Shown: positions 32,201-40,929 of the stretch, piece after piece
Layout: each line of letters opens with the position of its first letter
Position numbering within the stretch: position 1 is the first letter of the stretch
Origin: JAIUNP01 sp020161975
GTDB lineage: Bacteria; Pseudomonadota; Alphaproteobacteria; Rhizobiales; Beijerinckiaceae
Length of the DNA: 64,000 bases
Direction: 5' to 3'
Assembly: GCA_036745275.1 (NCBI GenBank)
Contig: DAIOGK010000012.1
Coordinates: 27,058 to 91,057, forward strand
The notes under the pieces: model-generated
What the model was told of the DNA's origin: nothing
The model's input: only the letters and a program-made list of their open reading frames with translations
Database searches by the model: none
Translations under genes and position numbers: made by a program

Positions 32201-34620
32201 CATCCCGCCCCGGCAACTATCAGGTGAACTTCAACGGCGGGGAAATCGACCCCGCCGCACACGGTTCCACGCATCTGAAAACCTATTATTCCGGCGCGGC
32301 GCGCATGGCGCGGGTGCGGCCTGTGCCGCAGGGCGGCTTCACCCTCATGCCCGGATCGGCCTATCGCGCGCCGGTGCGGCGGGCGCTGGCGACGGCGGCA
32401 ACCGCGACGCCGGCAGCGGTGACGACAGCGGCGGCGGGCGTGCTGTGGACGGTAGGCGTCAGCGCGGCGGGGGTGGCGGCCATTGACCTGTCCGGCCTCG
32501 GCGGCGGCGCGGATGATGCCGCGCGCGTGCAGATCGAGGTTGAAACCGGCGGCCTGTGGGTGGCGATCGGCGGTTCGATGGCGCTGCGCAAGGCGGCGGC
32601 GGCCTACCGGCAGGCGACGGCGCCGGGGGCGGTGCTGACAATCACCGGGGTGCGCCTGCGGCTACTGACAGCGCCGGCGGCCAGCCGCACCATCTCAACC
32701 GGCACCGTGGCCGTGCTGACCGAGACAACGGGCGAGGTGACCGGCGTCAAGCTGTGGTCATTCGCCTATTCCACCGCCGAAAGCTACATGGTGGTGGCAG
32801 CGCCCGGCCATGCGGATGTGTTCACCGCCGAACCGGGCGGCTTCGCCTATGCCGGATGCTTCGGCTGCGCCTATACGGGGGAACAGCTCGCGGACGTTTC
32901 CTTTGTGCAGCGGCGCGATACGGCGCTGCTGTTCCATGTCGATGTGGCGCCCCGGCGCCTGCTGCGCATCGGCGCGTCGCAGGAATGGGCGCTGGATGCC
33001 GCGCCCTTCACCTTCATTCCGGATGTCGACTACGGCGGAAACTACACCCACACAGCGGATATCTGGATGCTCTATGTCCAGTATGCCACCGGCACATTCG
33101 GTGCGGGACAGGCGTTCGAGATCACCGTTTCGGGTGAAACAACCGCGCAGGTTTTCATCTCCGAGGACGGCACGGCCAGTTCGCTGAATATCAAGAACGC
33201 ACTTGAGGCGCTGCCGTCGATCGAGCCGGGCCTGACCGTTGCGCAGACGGGCGGTTCACCGGGCCTGCTGTCGTTTCAGGTGACGTTCTCGGGCGCACTG
33301 AATATCGGCAGCAACTTCGACGTGTCGGGCCGGTGTGTGTCGTCGACCAATACGGTGCTGACCTGTTCGCGCACCCAGAAGGGCAAGAAGGGGGGCGAAG
33401 CCCTGTTCTCGCCGTCGCGCGGGTATCCGGCAACCGGCATCTTCTTTCAGGAACGGCTGGTGCTGGCGGGGTTCAAGGCGAAGCGCAACGCGTTTCTGGC
33501 CAGCCGCACCGGTGAGTACTTCGACTTCAACATCGAAGCGCAGGCCGCGAGCGGCGCCATTCTGGTGGCGATGGACACGGACGGGGCCGAAGAAATCACG
33601 CATCTGAAGCGCGGGCGGCATCTGATCGTAATGACAACCGAGGCCGAATGGTTCGTGTCCGACAAGGCGCTGGTGCGGTCAACGCCGCCGAACCTTGTCC
33701 GGTCCTCGCCGAACGGCACACGCCGGGCCGTGCCGGTGTGCGAGCACGAAGGCGCGATCATCTATGTGGCCGCCGCCGGAACCAAGGTGTTCGCGGCGAC
33801 CTATGCCGACACGGCGGCGGGCTATGACAGCGCGCCGATTTCGCTGCTGGCCTCGCACCTGATCGACAACGTGCAGGATGCCGCGCTGCAGCGGGCCGAT
33901 TCCACATCCGATGCGGACCGCTACTGGCTGGTGCGCGGCGACGGGCTGCTGGTGAGCGGAAGCCTGCTGCGCAATCAGGAGGTGAGCGCCTTCACCCGCT
34001 GGCCAACCGAGGGGCAGGTGAAGGCGGTGGCTGTCGACGGGGCGAACACGGCGTGGATCGTGGTTGCGCGGCTGGTGGGCGGCATCAGCCGGTTGCAGCT
34101 GGAAACGCTGGATGATGATCTGCTGTATGACTGCACCGTGACGCGGGCGCCCAATGCCGCAACCGTGACGGGGCTGGCGCATCTTGAGGGCGGCACGGTG
34201 TATGCGACGGCGGACGGCTGGCGGCTCGGTCCCTTCACGGTGACGGGCGGTGCGATCACGCTGGATGAACCCGCAGCAACCGTCACCGTGGGGCTGTGGA
34301 CGGCTCCGGCGGTCGAGACGCTGCCGCTCAAGCGCGATGTCGGGCCTGCGCTGGTGGTGAAGCGCCCGGCGAGAATCCACACGATCAAGCTGGATCTGAT
34401 CGAGACAGAAGAACTGGCGGTGGGGGCCAATGGCCGCCGGGCGCGATCGGTTCCCATGGGCCGGTTCGGCGATCCGGCAACCGGGCCGCTGGCGCCGCAA
34501 ACGCGGCCTGTGGCGGTGCGCGGCATCATGGGGTTCCAGCCGGATGCGGTGGCGACCTTCACCCAGACGCAGCCCGGCAAGATGACCTTGCGCAACGTGA
34601 CACTGGAAGCGAGGCTCTGA
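32197..34620 (+). CDS. Tail tubular protein B (gp12-like nozzle)
   Basis: 807 residues from the ATG overlapping the previous stop. N-terminal YQVNFNGGEIDPAAHG and RVRPVPQGGFTLMPGSAY are characteristic; the centre has RLVLAGFKAKRNAFLASRTGEYFDF and TTEAEWFVSDKALVRSTPPNLVRSS, seen in nozzle proteins. It forms the distal tail tube with protein A. Confidence 0.88.
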   Translation: MTSRPGNYQVNFNGGEIDPAAHGSTHLKTYYSGAARMARVRPVPQGGFTLMPGSAYRAPVRRALATAATATPAAVTTAAAGVLWTVGVSAAGVAAIDLSGLGGGADDAARVQIEVETGGLWVAIGGSMALRKAAAAYRQATAPGAVLTITGVRLRLLTAPAASRTISTGTVAVLTETTGEVTGVKLWSFAYSTAESYMVVAAPGHADVFTAEPGGFAYAGCFGCAYTGEQLADVSFVQRRDTALLFHVDVAPRRLLRIGASQEWALDAAPFTFIPDVDYGGNYTHTADIWMLYVQYATGTFGAGQAFEITVSGETTAQVFISEDGTASSLNIKNALEALPSIEPGLTVAQTGGSPGLLSFQVTFSGALNIGSNFDVSGRCVSSTNTVLTCSRTQKGKKGGEALFSPSRGYPATGIFFQERLVLAGFKAKRNAFLASRTGEYFDFNIEAQAASGAILVAMDTDGAEEITHLKRGRHLIVMTTEAEWFVSDKALVRSTPPNLVRSSPNGTRRAVPVCEHEGAIIYVAAAGTKVFAATYADTAAGYDSAPISLLASHLIDNVQDAALQRADSTSDADRYWLVRGDGLLVSGSLLRNQEVSAFTRWPTEGQVKAVAVDGANTAWIVVARLVGGISRLQLETLDDDLLYDCTVTRAPNAATVTGLAHLEGGTVYATADGWRLGPFTVTGGAITLDEPAATVTVGLWTAPAVETLPLKRDVGPALVVKRPARIHTIKLDLIETEELAVGANGRRARSVPMGRFGDPATGPLAPQTRPVAVRGIMGFQPDAVATFTQTQPGKMTLRNVTLEARL

Positions 34621-35228
34621 TGGAACTGGCGGCAGCTGTATTCACCACAGTGGCGAGCGCCGCATCTGCCGGGGCAAGCGCGGTCGGCAGTGCGGTGTCT
34701 GCCGGGGCAAGCGCGCTCGGCAGTGTCGGGACCGCCCTTGGCAGTTTCGGGACTGCGGCGGGTGGTGCGACGGGCGGCGGCTCGTTCCTGTCCTCGCTGA
34801 TGCAGGGCGGCATGAGCGTTCTTGGCGGCATTTCGGCGATGCGCGAGGGCGACGAAAAGGCGGCGGCCCTGCGCGAACAGGGGCTGCAGGCGCAGGACGA
34901 CGCGCGGCAGGAGCGCCTTGCCGGAATGCAGCGTACTGACCAGTTGCGGCGCCAGCTGCTGGATGAACAGGGGCAGCGCGATGTGGCGTATGCGGCATCG
35001 GGCATCGACCTGTCGTTCGGCACACCGGTTGTGGCGCGGGCGCAGGCCGATGACGACGCGGCGCGGGCGCTGGCGATTTCCGGCGAAACGACCAATGCGC
35101 GGGCGGCGCAATATGAACAGCGGGCCGCGAGCTACCGCGCCGCCGCCGGGCGGGCCAAGAGCACGGGCCTGCTGAACGCGCTCGGTATCGGGGCGAAAAC
35201 CATGATGTCTGCGGCGAACCGGGGGTAA
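34620..35228 (+). CDS. Internal virion (ejection) protein, gp14-like
   Basis: 202 residues with Gly/Ala/Ser-rich start that could form membrane helices (SAGASAVGSAVSAGASALGS), then a basic helical part (DEKAAALREQGLQAQDDARQERLAGMQRTDQLRRQL) and SGIDLSFGTPVVARAQ. Position as first of four ejection genes and size fit T7 gp14, which enters the host outer membrane. Start overlaps the stop of the nozzle gene. Confidence 0.75.
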   Translation: MELAAAVFTTVASAASAGASAVGSAVSAGASALGSVGTALGSFGTAAGGATGGGSFLSSLMQGGMSVLGGISAMREGDEKAAALREQGLQAQDDARQERLAGMQRTDQLRRQLLDEQGQRDVAYAASGIDLSFGTPVVARAQADDDAARALAISGETTNARAAQYEQRAASYRAAAGRAKSTGLLNALGIGAKTMMSAANRG

Positions 35229-35229
35229 G

Positions 35230-37869
35230 ATGGCAAGTTCTCTGACCTCGAAAACCGGGCTTGTACCGCTGGCCGGGCAGGCGATTGCCCAGCCGCTGAA
35301 TGATGCGGGCGACGCGCGGGCGGCCACCAACCTGTTCACCCAGATTGCGGACGGGCTGGGCGCCATTGCCGACAAGCAGGCGGCGGTGGAAGGCGCGCGC
35401 GAGGGGGCGATTGCCGGGCTGGTGGACGGCTACAAGCCGACCAACAGCGCGACGATCCGGGGGCATGCTTTCGACAGGGCGGGCAACCGGGCATTCCAGA
35501 CACAGACGGAGGCCAACTTCCGGTCGGATGCGCTCGATCTGCACCAGAAACATTCCGATGATCCTGTGGCGTTCAAATCGGCGTATGATGCGCTCACCGC
35601 GCAATATCAGGCGCGCGTTGCGGCGGCAGGGCCGGAACTGGTCGGGGACTTCAAGGCCGGGGCAACGACGCTTGGTACGACATTGCGCCTGAAGGTGAAC
35701 GATGCGTTCGAGGCCCGGCAGAAAGACCAGGCGCGGGCGCGGCTGTTCGAGACGGTGAGCGCGCACGAGACATCGGTGGCGCGGCTGGCGATGACGGACC
35801 CGGAATCTGAAAACACGCTGGCGACGGCGCGCGCGTCGCTCGGCAAGGTGGAAGCCGATATCGACGCTGCGGTTGCGGATGGGCACGTCACCGCTGAACA
35901 GGCAATTAAGCAGAAACAGGCGCTGCGGTCCTCGACGCTGCTGTCGCTCTACACCGCCCGTGCCCAGAAGATGACGGACCCGGACGAGATCGACCGGCTG
36001 CATCAGGGCATCCGCAAGGACATCGCAGCGGGGAAGCTGGCGCTGCTGAGCCCGGACGGAATCCAGCAGCTCGACACGGGGCTGTCGCAACTGGCGAAAG
36101 CGCGGCGCAACGAGATCACCGCCGCGACCTCGACCTACCAGAAGGCGCTGGATGACTATATCGACCGGAACGGCAAGGGGCTGACCCCGCCCGCTGCTGA
36201 ACTGGCGGCGCTGGAAAAGCAGGGCGCCAGCCTCGGTGCGCAGGGGCGCACGATGCTGGCTCAGGCACAGGCCAAGCTGCAGGTGGAACAGACGATGCGC
36301 CGCATGAACGCCAGCGAGCGGGCGGCCTATGTGTCGAAACTCGAAGGCGAGGCGAAGGGCGCGGGCAGCGACCGGGGCGCGCAGATTGCCCAGGCGTTTG
36401 TCGCGCGCGGCCTGTCGCCGGTGGCGGCGGCTGCGCTGGCAGGGCAGTCGATGGCGGAATCGGCGGGCAGGACCGATGCTGTAAATCCCGGCGACGGGCG
36501 TGACGGCAGTGATTCCATCGGGCTTTTCCAGTGGAACGGGGAGCGTGCCGCCCGCCTGAAAGCGTTCGCGGCCAAGCGCGGAACAACCCCACGCGACTTC
36601 GACACGCAGATTGATTTCGTGATGCTGGAACTGGAAACCAGCGAGAAAGGCCGGGGCGATGCCCTGCGCAATGCCGGCGACCTGCGCGGGGCAAACCGCG
36701 CCGTCATCTCCTATCTTCGGCCCGCCGGATGGACGGAAGGCAACCCGGAGGCGGGGCATAACTGGTCGGGGCGGCTGGCCAATGCCGAACGCATCGCGGC
36801 ATCCGGCGTCAGCAAGCCGATGGCGCAGGTGATCGATTTTGCCCGGTCGCGGCGCGATTCGATGAACAGCCTTGACACAACCGACCCGCTGCGGGCGGCG
36901 GAACAGGCCGGGGTTCTCCCCGGCGGGCAGGTGGCGCCGGTGGATTTCGGCCAGCCGCCGGACGTTCTGGGGCAACAGATGCGCGCCCGCGCGACACAGG
37001 CCGAAGCGGTGGCGCGCGGCAAGGGCATGGCGCCGGTCTATTTCCGACCGGAAGAACGGCGGATGATCGGCGAGGTGCTGGCCGGTGGCGGCGCCAAGGC
37101 GCTGCATGTGATGAACGGCATCGTGCGCGGGGCCGGCGGCAACGCGACAAAGGCGCTGGCCGAGATCGGCGATACGGCGCCGGAACTGGCCCATGCCTCG
37201 ATGCTGGCGGTGACGACAGGCGACGACACGGCGCAACGGCGGGTGGCCGAAGCGCTGGAAGCCCGCAAGGTGAAGGGCGCCAGCGTGTTGCGCGCCAGCG
37301 GGACGGAACTCGACAGCGCGTTCCGGGATGTGGTCGGTACGGCGCGGATGAGCTATTCGGCGGAACAGCAGGGGCGCATCAAGGCCACGGCTGCGCTGCT
37401 GTTCGAGCATGAGGTTGCGCGGCGCGGGGTTGACCCCAAGGGTGCGGACGCGCCGGAACTGCTGGCATCCGCCATGCGCGCGGCGGCGGGCGAAACGCGC
37501 GGCGGCGGTAGGCAGTACGGCGGCATCATCCCGAAATTCAAGACGAACGGCTGGTCGAGCGGGCAGGTGGTCGCGCCGCCGAACGTCGAAGCCTCGCGCT
37601 TCGGCGAGGTGCTGCGGGCGATGGAGGATGGCGACCTTGCCGGCATGGCCGATCCGCCGGTGACGGCAGCGGGCAAGCCGATGACGGTCAAGGAACTTCT
37701 GCGCGCGCTGCCGCACGCCGGGGATGGCGGCTACCGCTTCGGCAACATCGACGCTTCCACCGGCACGGTGAAAGACCCGGTGCGGGCCAAATCGGGAGCA
37801 ATCTTCTTTCTCGACTGGTCGCAGGTTTCGCCGAAGCTGCGCGAGCGCATTCCGGAGGCATTCAGGTGA
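35230..37869 (+). CDS. Internal virion protein with lysozyme-like domain
   Basis: 879 residues. Long helical N-terminal region; at about residues 387-520 a phage tail lysozyme domain: LAGQSMAESAGRTDAVNPGD, SIGLFQWNGERAARLKAF, FDTQIDFVMLELE, with Glu of MAESAG as candidate catalytic acid. It would open peptidoglycan during genome ejection, as T7 gp16 does. The stop overlaps the GTG of the next gene. Confidence 0.8.
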   Translation: MASSLTSKTGLVPLAGQAIAQPLNDAGDARAATNLFTQIADGLGAIADKQAAVEGAREGAIAGLVDGYKPTNSATIRGHAFDRAGNRAFQTQTEANFRSDALDLHQKHSDDPVAFKSAYDALTAQYQARVAAAGPELVGDFKAGATTLGTTLRLKVNDAFEARQKDQARARLFETVSAHETSVARLAMTDPESENTLATARASLGKVEADIDAAVADGHVTAEQAIKQKQALRSSTLLSLYTARAQKMTDPDEIDRLHQGIRKDIAAGKLALLSPDGIQQLDTGLSQLAKARRNEITAATSTYQKALDDYIDRNGKGLTPPAAELAALEKQGASLGAQGRTMLAQAQAKLQVEQTMRRMNASERAAYVSKLEGEAKGAGSDRGAQIAQAFVARGLSPVAAAALAGQSMAESAGRTDAVNPGDGRDGSDSIGLFQWNGERAARLKAFAAKRGTTPRDFDTQIDFVMLELETSEKGRGDALRNAGDLRGANRAVISYLRPAGWTEGNPEAGHNWSGRLANAERIAASGVSKPMAQVIDFARSRRDSMNSLDTTDPLRAAEQAGVLPGGQVAPVDFGQPPDVLGQQMRARATQAEAVARGKGMAPVYFRPEERRMIGEVLAGGGAKALHVMNGIVRGAGGNATKALAEIGDTAPELAHASMLAVTTGDDTAQRRVAEALEARKVKGASVLRASGTELDSAFRDVVGTARMSYSAEQQGRIKATAALLFEHEVARRGVDPKGADAPELLASAMRAAAGETRGGGRQYGGIIPKFKTNGWSSGQVVAPPNVEASRFGEVLRAMEDGDLAGMADPPVTAAGKPMTVKELLRALPHAGDGGYRFGNIDASTGTVKDPVRAKSGAIFFLDWSQVSPKLRERIPEAFR

Positions 37870-40800
37870 CGGTGTTCCAGCCCTTCCCTGAACAGGCATG
37901 GTCCGAGGCAAAGGGCGCTTTCGATCCCGACCGTGACCGGACCACGCTCGAAAGCCTGCAGAAGTTCGGCCTTGATTTCGCGCGCCTGCCGCGTGATCTC
38001 GCGCGCGATGACATCTGGAAAAAGGCTGGGGACATGTTCACCGCCTCTGCCGAGCGGCAACAGTTCAACGGCACCATCATGTCGTCGGTGGAAGCGCAGG
38101 CCGGGGCCTTCGACCGTTATCGCGACCGCATCAAGTCGGTGGCCGGGGTCGATATCGGCAATCCGATCACGGCGGCGCGGCGCGATTTTGCCCTGACACT
38201 GGAAGCCGTGCCGGACTTCGGCGCCGGGCCGGGCCTGCCGCAGATGCGGGCGCCGGAGAACGGCGACTACGGCGGCTTCCTGCGGGGGCGCGTGGATGCG
38301 TATTTTGCGCAGGTGCGCGCACTGAAGCAGCAGCATGCGGGCAAGCTGGACGATCTGCCGGACCATATCGATGCGGATGCCGCCGGCCATGCCCTGCGTC
38401 GCGATGCCGAGGCGGCGAACACGCGCGAATGGGGCCGGACGGACGGCAACTCCGTGATCGAAGGCGCGGCCATGCTGGCGGGTGGCCTGTGGGGAAGCCG
38501 CCATGATCCGATCACCTGGGCATCGTTCGCGGTGCCAGGCGGCGGCCAGGGCGCAACCGCTGTCGGGCGCATCCTCAATGCGATGATCTGGCAGGGCGGG
38601 GCAAATGCTGCCGGCGCTGCCCTGTCGCAACCCTTCATCCAGCAGCAGCGGGCGGACGCCGGCATGGCGTCCGGACTGATGGAAGCGGCGGAAGATGTGG
38701 CGCTGGCCGCCGCCGCCGGTGCGGTGCTGGGCGGCGGCATCAAGGGCATCGGCGAAATTGTCAGTGCGGTGCGTGCCGGAAAGCTCAAGCCTGCCGATGT
38801 GCCTGCCGCTGCCGAGGCAGCGGGCGCGCGCATGACAGGAGAGGCACGCGAGGCGCTTGTTGCCGCTGCCGAGGCTGATGCGGCAACAGCGGCAGCTGTG
38901 GCCGATGTGAAGGGTGTTCCGCCCGCCCGCGTCGCCGAACAGATGGGCGATGCGCTGCGGCATCTGGAAGAACCGCTGTCGCCCATGCCCCTGCGCGATC
39001 CTGTGATTCCGGCGGGCGTTGACGATGCGCTGGCGCGGTCGGTGACCGATGGTATGGCCTCGCTGGACGAGGCCGTGGCGGCGCTGCGCCGCAACCCCGA
39101 TGCGGTGCTTTCCGCGCTGGCATCCAACGATCCGGCCCTGCGCGATGCCGGGCGGCTGGCGCGGCTTTCGGATGAAGCGCTTGACGTGGCCCAGCGCCGT
39201 GCGGTGCCGCCGGACCAAGCCGCGCTGATCGCCGCGCATACCGACGATCCGCTGCATCAGGCGGCGATGGTCAATCTGCTGGCCGACCGGGCGCCCGGAT
39301 CGGCCATGGCGGCGCGCATGGAACTGACCGCCTATGCGGCAATCACGGAGGCAGTGGAGCGCGCAAAGGCGCGGGCTGTCGCGCCGGATGCCCTGCCGCC
39401 GGCCTTGCGCATCCAGCATCTCGCCGATGCGGACGGGCGGGTGATCGTCGCGCGGCCCGTGGTGGTCGAGGCATCGGAAGTTCTGGCCTCCTCGGACAAG
39501 GGCTATCTGTCCTGGCTGCAACCGCGCGACCGCTCGCGTGCGGCATCGGAACAGCAGATCCGTGAAATGGCCACCCGGCTGCAGCCGGAACGCCTCGGGT
39601 TCTCGACCGAGGTTGATCGGGGGGCGCCGCTGGTCGGTCCCGATGGCATGGTTGAAAGCGGTAACGGGCGCATCATGGCGCTGCGCGAAGCCTACCGGAG
39701 CGGCCATGCGGCAGGGTATCGCGCATGGCTGGAAACGATGGGCGTGGATGTCGGGAACTATCGCGAGCCGGTGCTCGTGCGCGTGCGGGAAACCGAACTG
39801 GACGACGCCGGGCGCCGCGCGCTTGTGGTGTCGGCCAACCGGCCTGCCACACTGACGCTGGGGGCGTCCGAGGTGGCCTTTACCGATGCTCCGCGCCTGA
39901 CCGGCGAAATGCTGGCCGGTATCGAGGTGCCGGGCAACCTGTCGGCCATCGGCAACCGTGGGTTTGTACGACAGTTCCTGTCGACGCTGCCGCAAACGGA
40001 ACATGGCGCGCTGGTGACCTCTTCAGGTGACCTGACACAGACGGGGCTGATGCGTGTGCGCAATGCGCTGGTGGCGCGGGCCTATGGCGACCTCAATGTG
40101 ATCGGTCGCATCGCGGAATCGCTGGATGATGATGCGCGTTCACTGTCCAATGCGCTTGTGATGGCGGCGCCGCACTGGGCACGGTTGCGGGTGGATGTGG
40201 CCGGGGGCCATGTGCCGGTTGATCTCGATATCACCGGCCCGCTGATGGAAGCGGTCGCGGCAACCGTGGATATCCGGGGCCGTGGCCTGAAGTTGAGTGC
40301 CTATCTGGCGCAGGGGGACTTCTTCGGCGCGGTCAAGCCGGAAGTGGCTGCGCTGATGGAGATGTTCTATCTCCCCGGCGGCAACCGCGCGGCGGGGCAG
40401 GACCGCATCGCGGATGTGCTTGAAACCTATGTCCGGCAGGCGCGGCAGGTGACAACCGACGCCGGGCTTGATCTCGGACTGCCGCCGGTGCAGGCTGGCG
40501 ATGTTCTCGGCAATGTGATGGAAAGGGCTGGCCATGAGCGACCGGCGCGCGGAAATGTCACCGCTGGTGCAGCTGGCACTTTCGCGGACGCAGGCGGAAA
40601 TCGCGGCGCGGCACAAGGTGCCGAAGCTGGCGGCCCGGGCCTCTTCGATGCCCGCCCTGAACCTGACCCCGGCGCAGCATCGCGCGGCGGCGCGCAAACT
40701 GGCGATGGAAGCGCAGGCGGAATACGTGCCGAGCGTCAAGGCCCGGCTGGAACAGCGGGCGACGATGCACGAGGCGCTGGCGCGGATGCCCAGACCGAAA

Positions 40801-40919
40801 GGCGCCTGATCGACCAGTCGCCGGTCGAACTCGAAACCGGTGACGTGATGGTCGGCGGGGTGGTTGATCCGCCCCGTGCGCTGCATCTTTCCGATGTTGT
40901 CAAAGCCTGCAAGACATGA
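37866..40919 (+). CDS. Large ejection protein with DdrB-like ParB domain
   Basis: 1017 residues. GTG start overlaps the previous stop. The first 21 residues (VTVFQPFPEQ...GAFDP) recur at the N-terminus of the prophage membrane protein at 13944. Two hydrophobic stretches lie around 200-300. At about 525-690 is a ParB-like domain: LVGPDGMVESGNGRIMALREAY, AGYRAWLETMG, REPVLVRVRETE. The part from about 890 is Gly/Ala-rich where another ORF is nested. ParB-like nuclease/CTPase activity is not proven. Confidence 0.8.
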   Translation: MTVFQPFPEQAWSEAKGAFDPDRDRTTLESLQKFGLDFARLPRDLARDDIWKKAGDMFTASAERQQFNGTIMSSVEAQAGAFDRYRDRIKSVAGVDIGNPITAARRDFALTLEAVPDFGAGPGLPQMRAPENGDYGGFLRGRVDAYFAQVRALKQQHAGKLDDLPDHIDADAAGHALRRDAEAANTREWGRTDGNSVIEGAAMLAGGLWGSRHDPITWASFAVPGGGQGATAVGRILNAMIWQGGANAAGAALSQPFIQQQRADAGMASGLMEAAEDVALAAAAGAVLGGGIKGIGEIVSAVRAGKLKPADVPAAAEAAGARMTGEAREALVAAAEADAATAAAVADVKGVPPARVAEQMGDALRHLEEPLSPMPLRDPVIPAGVDDALARSVTDGMASLDEAVAALRRNPDAVLSALASNDPALRDAGRLARLSDEALDVAQRRAVPPDQAALIAAHTDDPLHQAAMVNLLADRAPGSAMAARMELTAYAAITEAVERAKARAVAPDALPPALRIQHLADADGRVIVARPVVVEASEVLASSDKGYLSWLQPRDRSRAASEQQIREMATRLQPERLGFSTEVDRGAPLVGPDGMVESGNGRIMALREAYRSGHAAGYRAWLETMGVDVGNYREPVLVRVRETELDDAGRRALVVSANRPATLTLGASEVAFTDAPRLTGEMLAGIEVPGNLSAIGNRGFVRQFLSTLPQTEHGALVTSSGDLTQTGLMRVRNALVARAYGDLNVIGRIAESLDDDARSLSNALVMAAPHWARLRVDVAGGHVPVDLDITGPLMEAVAATVDIRGRGLKLSAYLAQGDFFGAVKPEVAALMEMFYLPGGNRAAGQDRIADVLETYVRQARQVTTDAGLDLGLPPVQAGDVLGNVMERAGHERPARGNVTAGAAGTFADAGGNRGAAQGAEAGGPGLFDARPEPDPGAASRGGAQTGDGSAGGIRAERQGPAGTAGDDARGAGADAQTERRLIDQSPVELETGDVMVGGVVDPPRALHLSDVVKACKT
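40534..40809 (+). CDS. Nested ORF inside the large ejection protein gene
   Basis: 91 residues in another forward frame, with GGAAAGG upstream of the ATG. The sequence (SPLVQLALSRTQAEIAARHKVPKLAARASS, LTPAQHRAAARKLAMEAQAEYVPSVKARLEQRATMHEAL) looks like an ordinary helical protein, while the host frame over the same DNA is Gly/Ala-rich filler. A nested gene or a frameshift product is plausible; no homologue is recognised. Confidence 0.45.
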   Translation: MSDRRAEMSPLVQLALSRTQAEIAARHKVPKLAARASSMPALNLTPAQHRAAARKLAMEAQAEYVPSVKARLEQRATMHEALARMPRPKGA

Positions 40920-40929
40920 GGGACGGCAG

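Noticed and set aside
34642..37911. 1089-codon open frame on the minus strand
   Set aside because: Lies opposite the lysozyme-bearing ejection gene; the translation is Arg/Pro/His-rich, as expected for the shadow of GC3-biased coding DNA.
37731..40004. 757-codon minus-strand frame
   Set aside because: Shadow of the large ejection protein; no ribosome site or domain.
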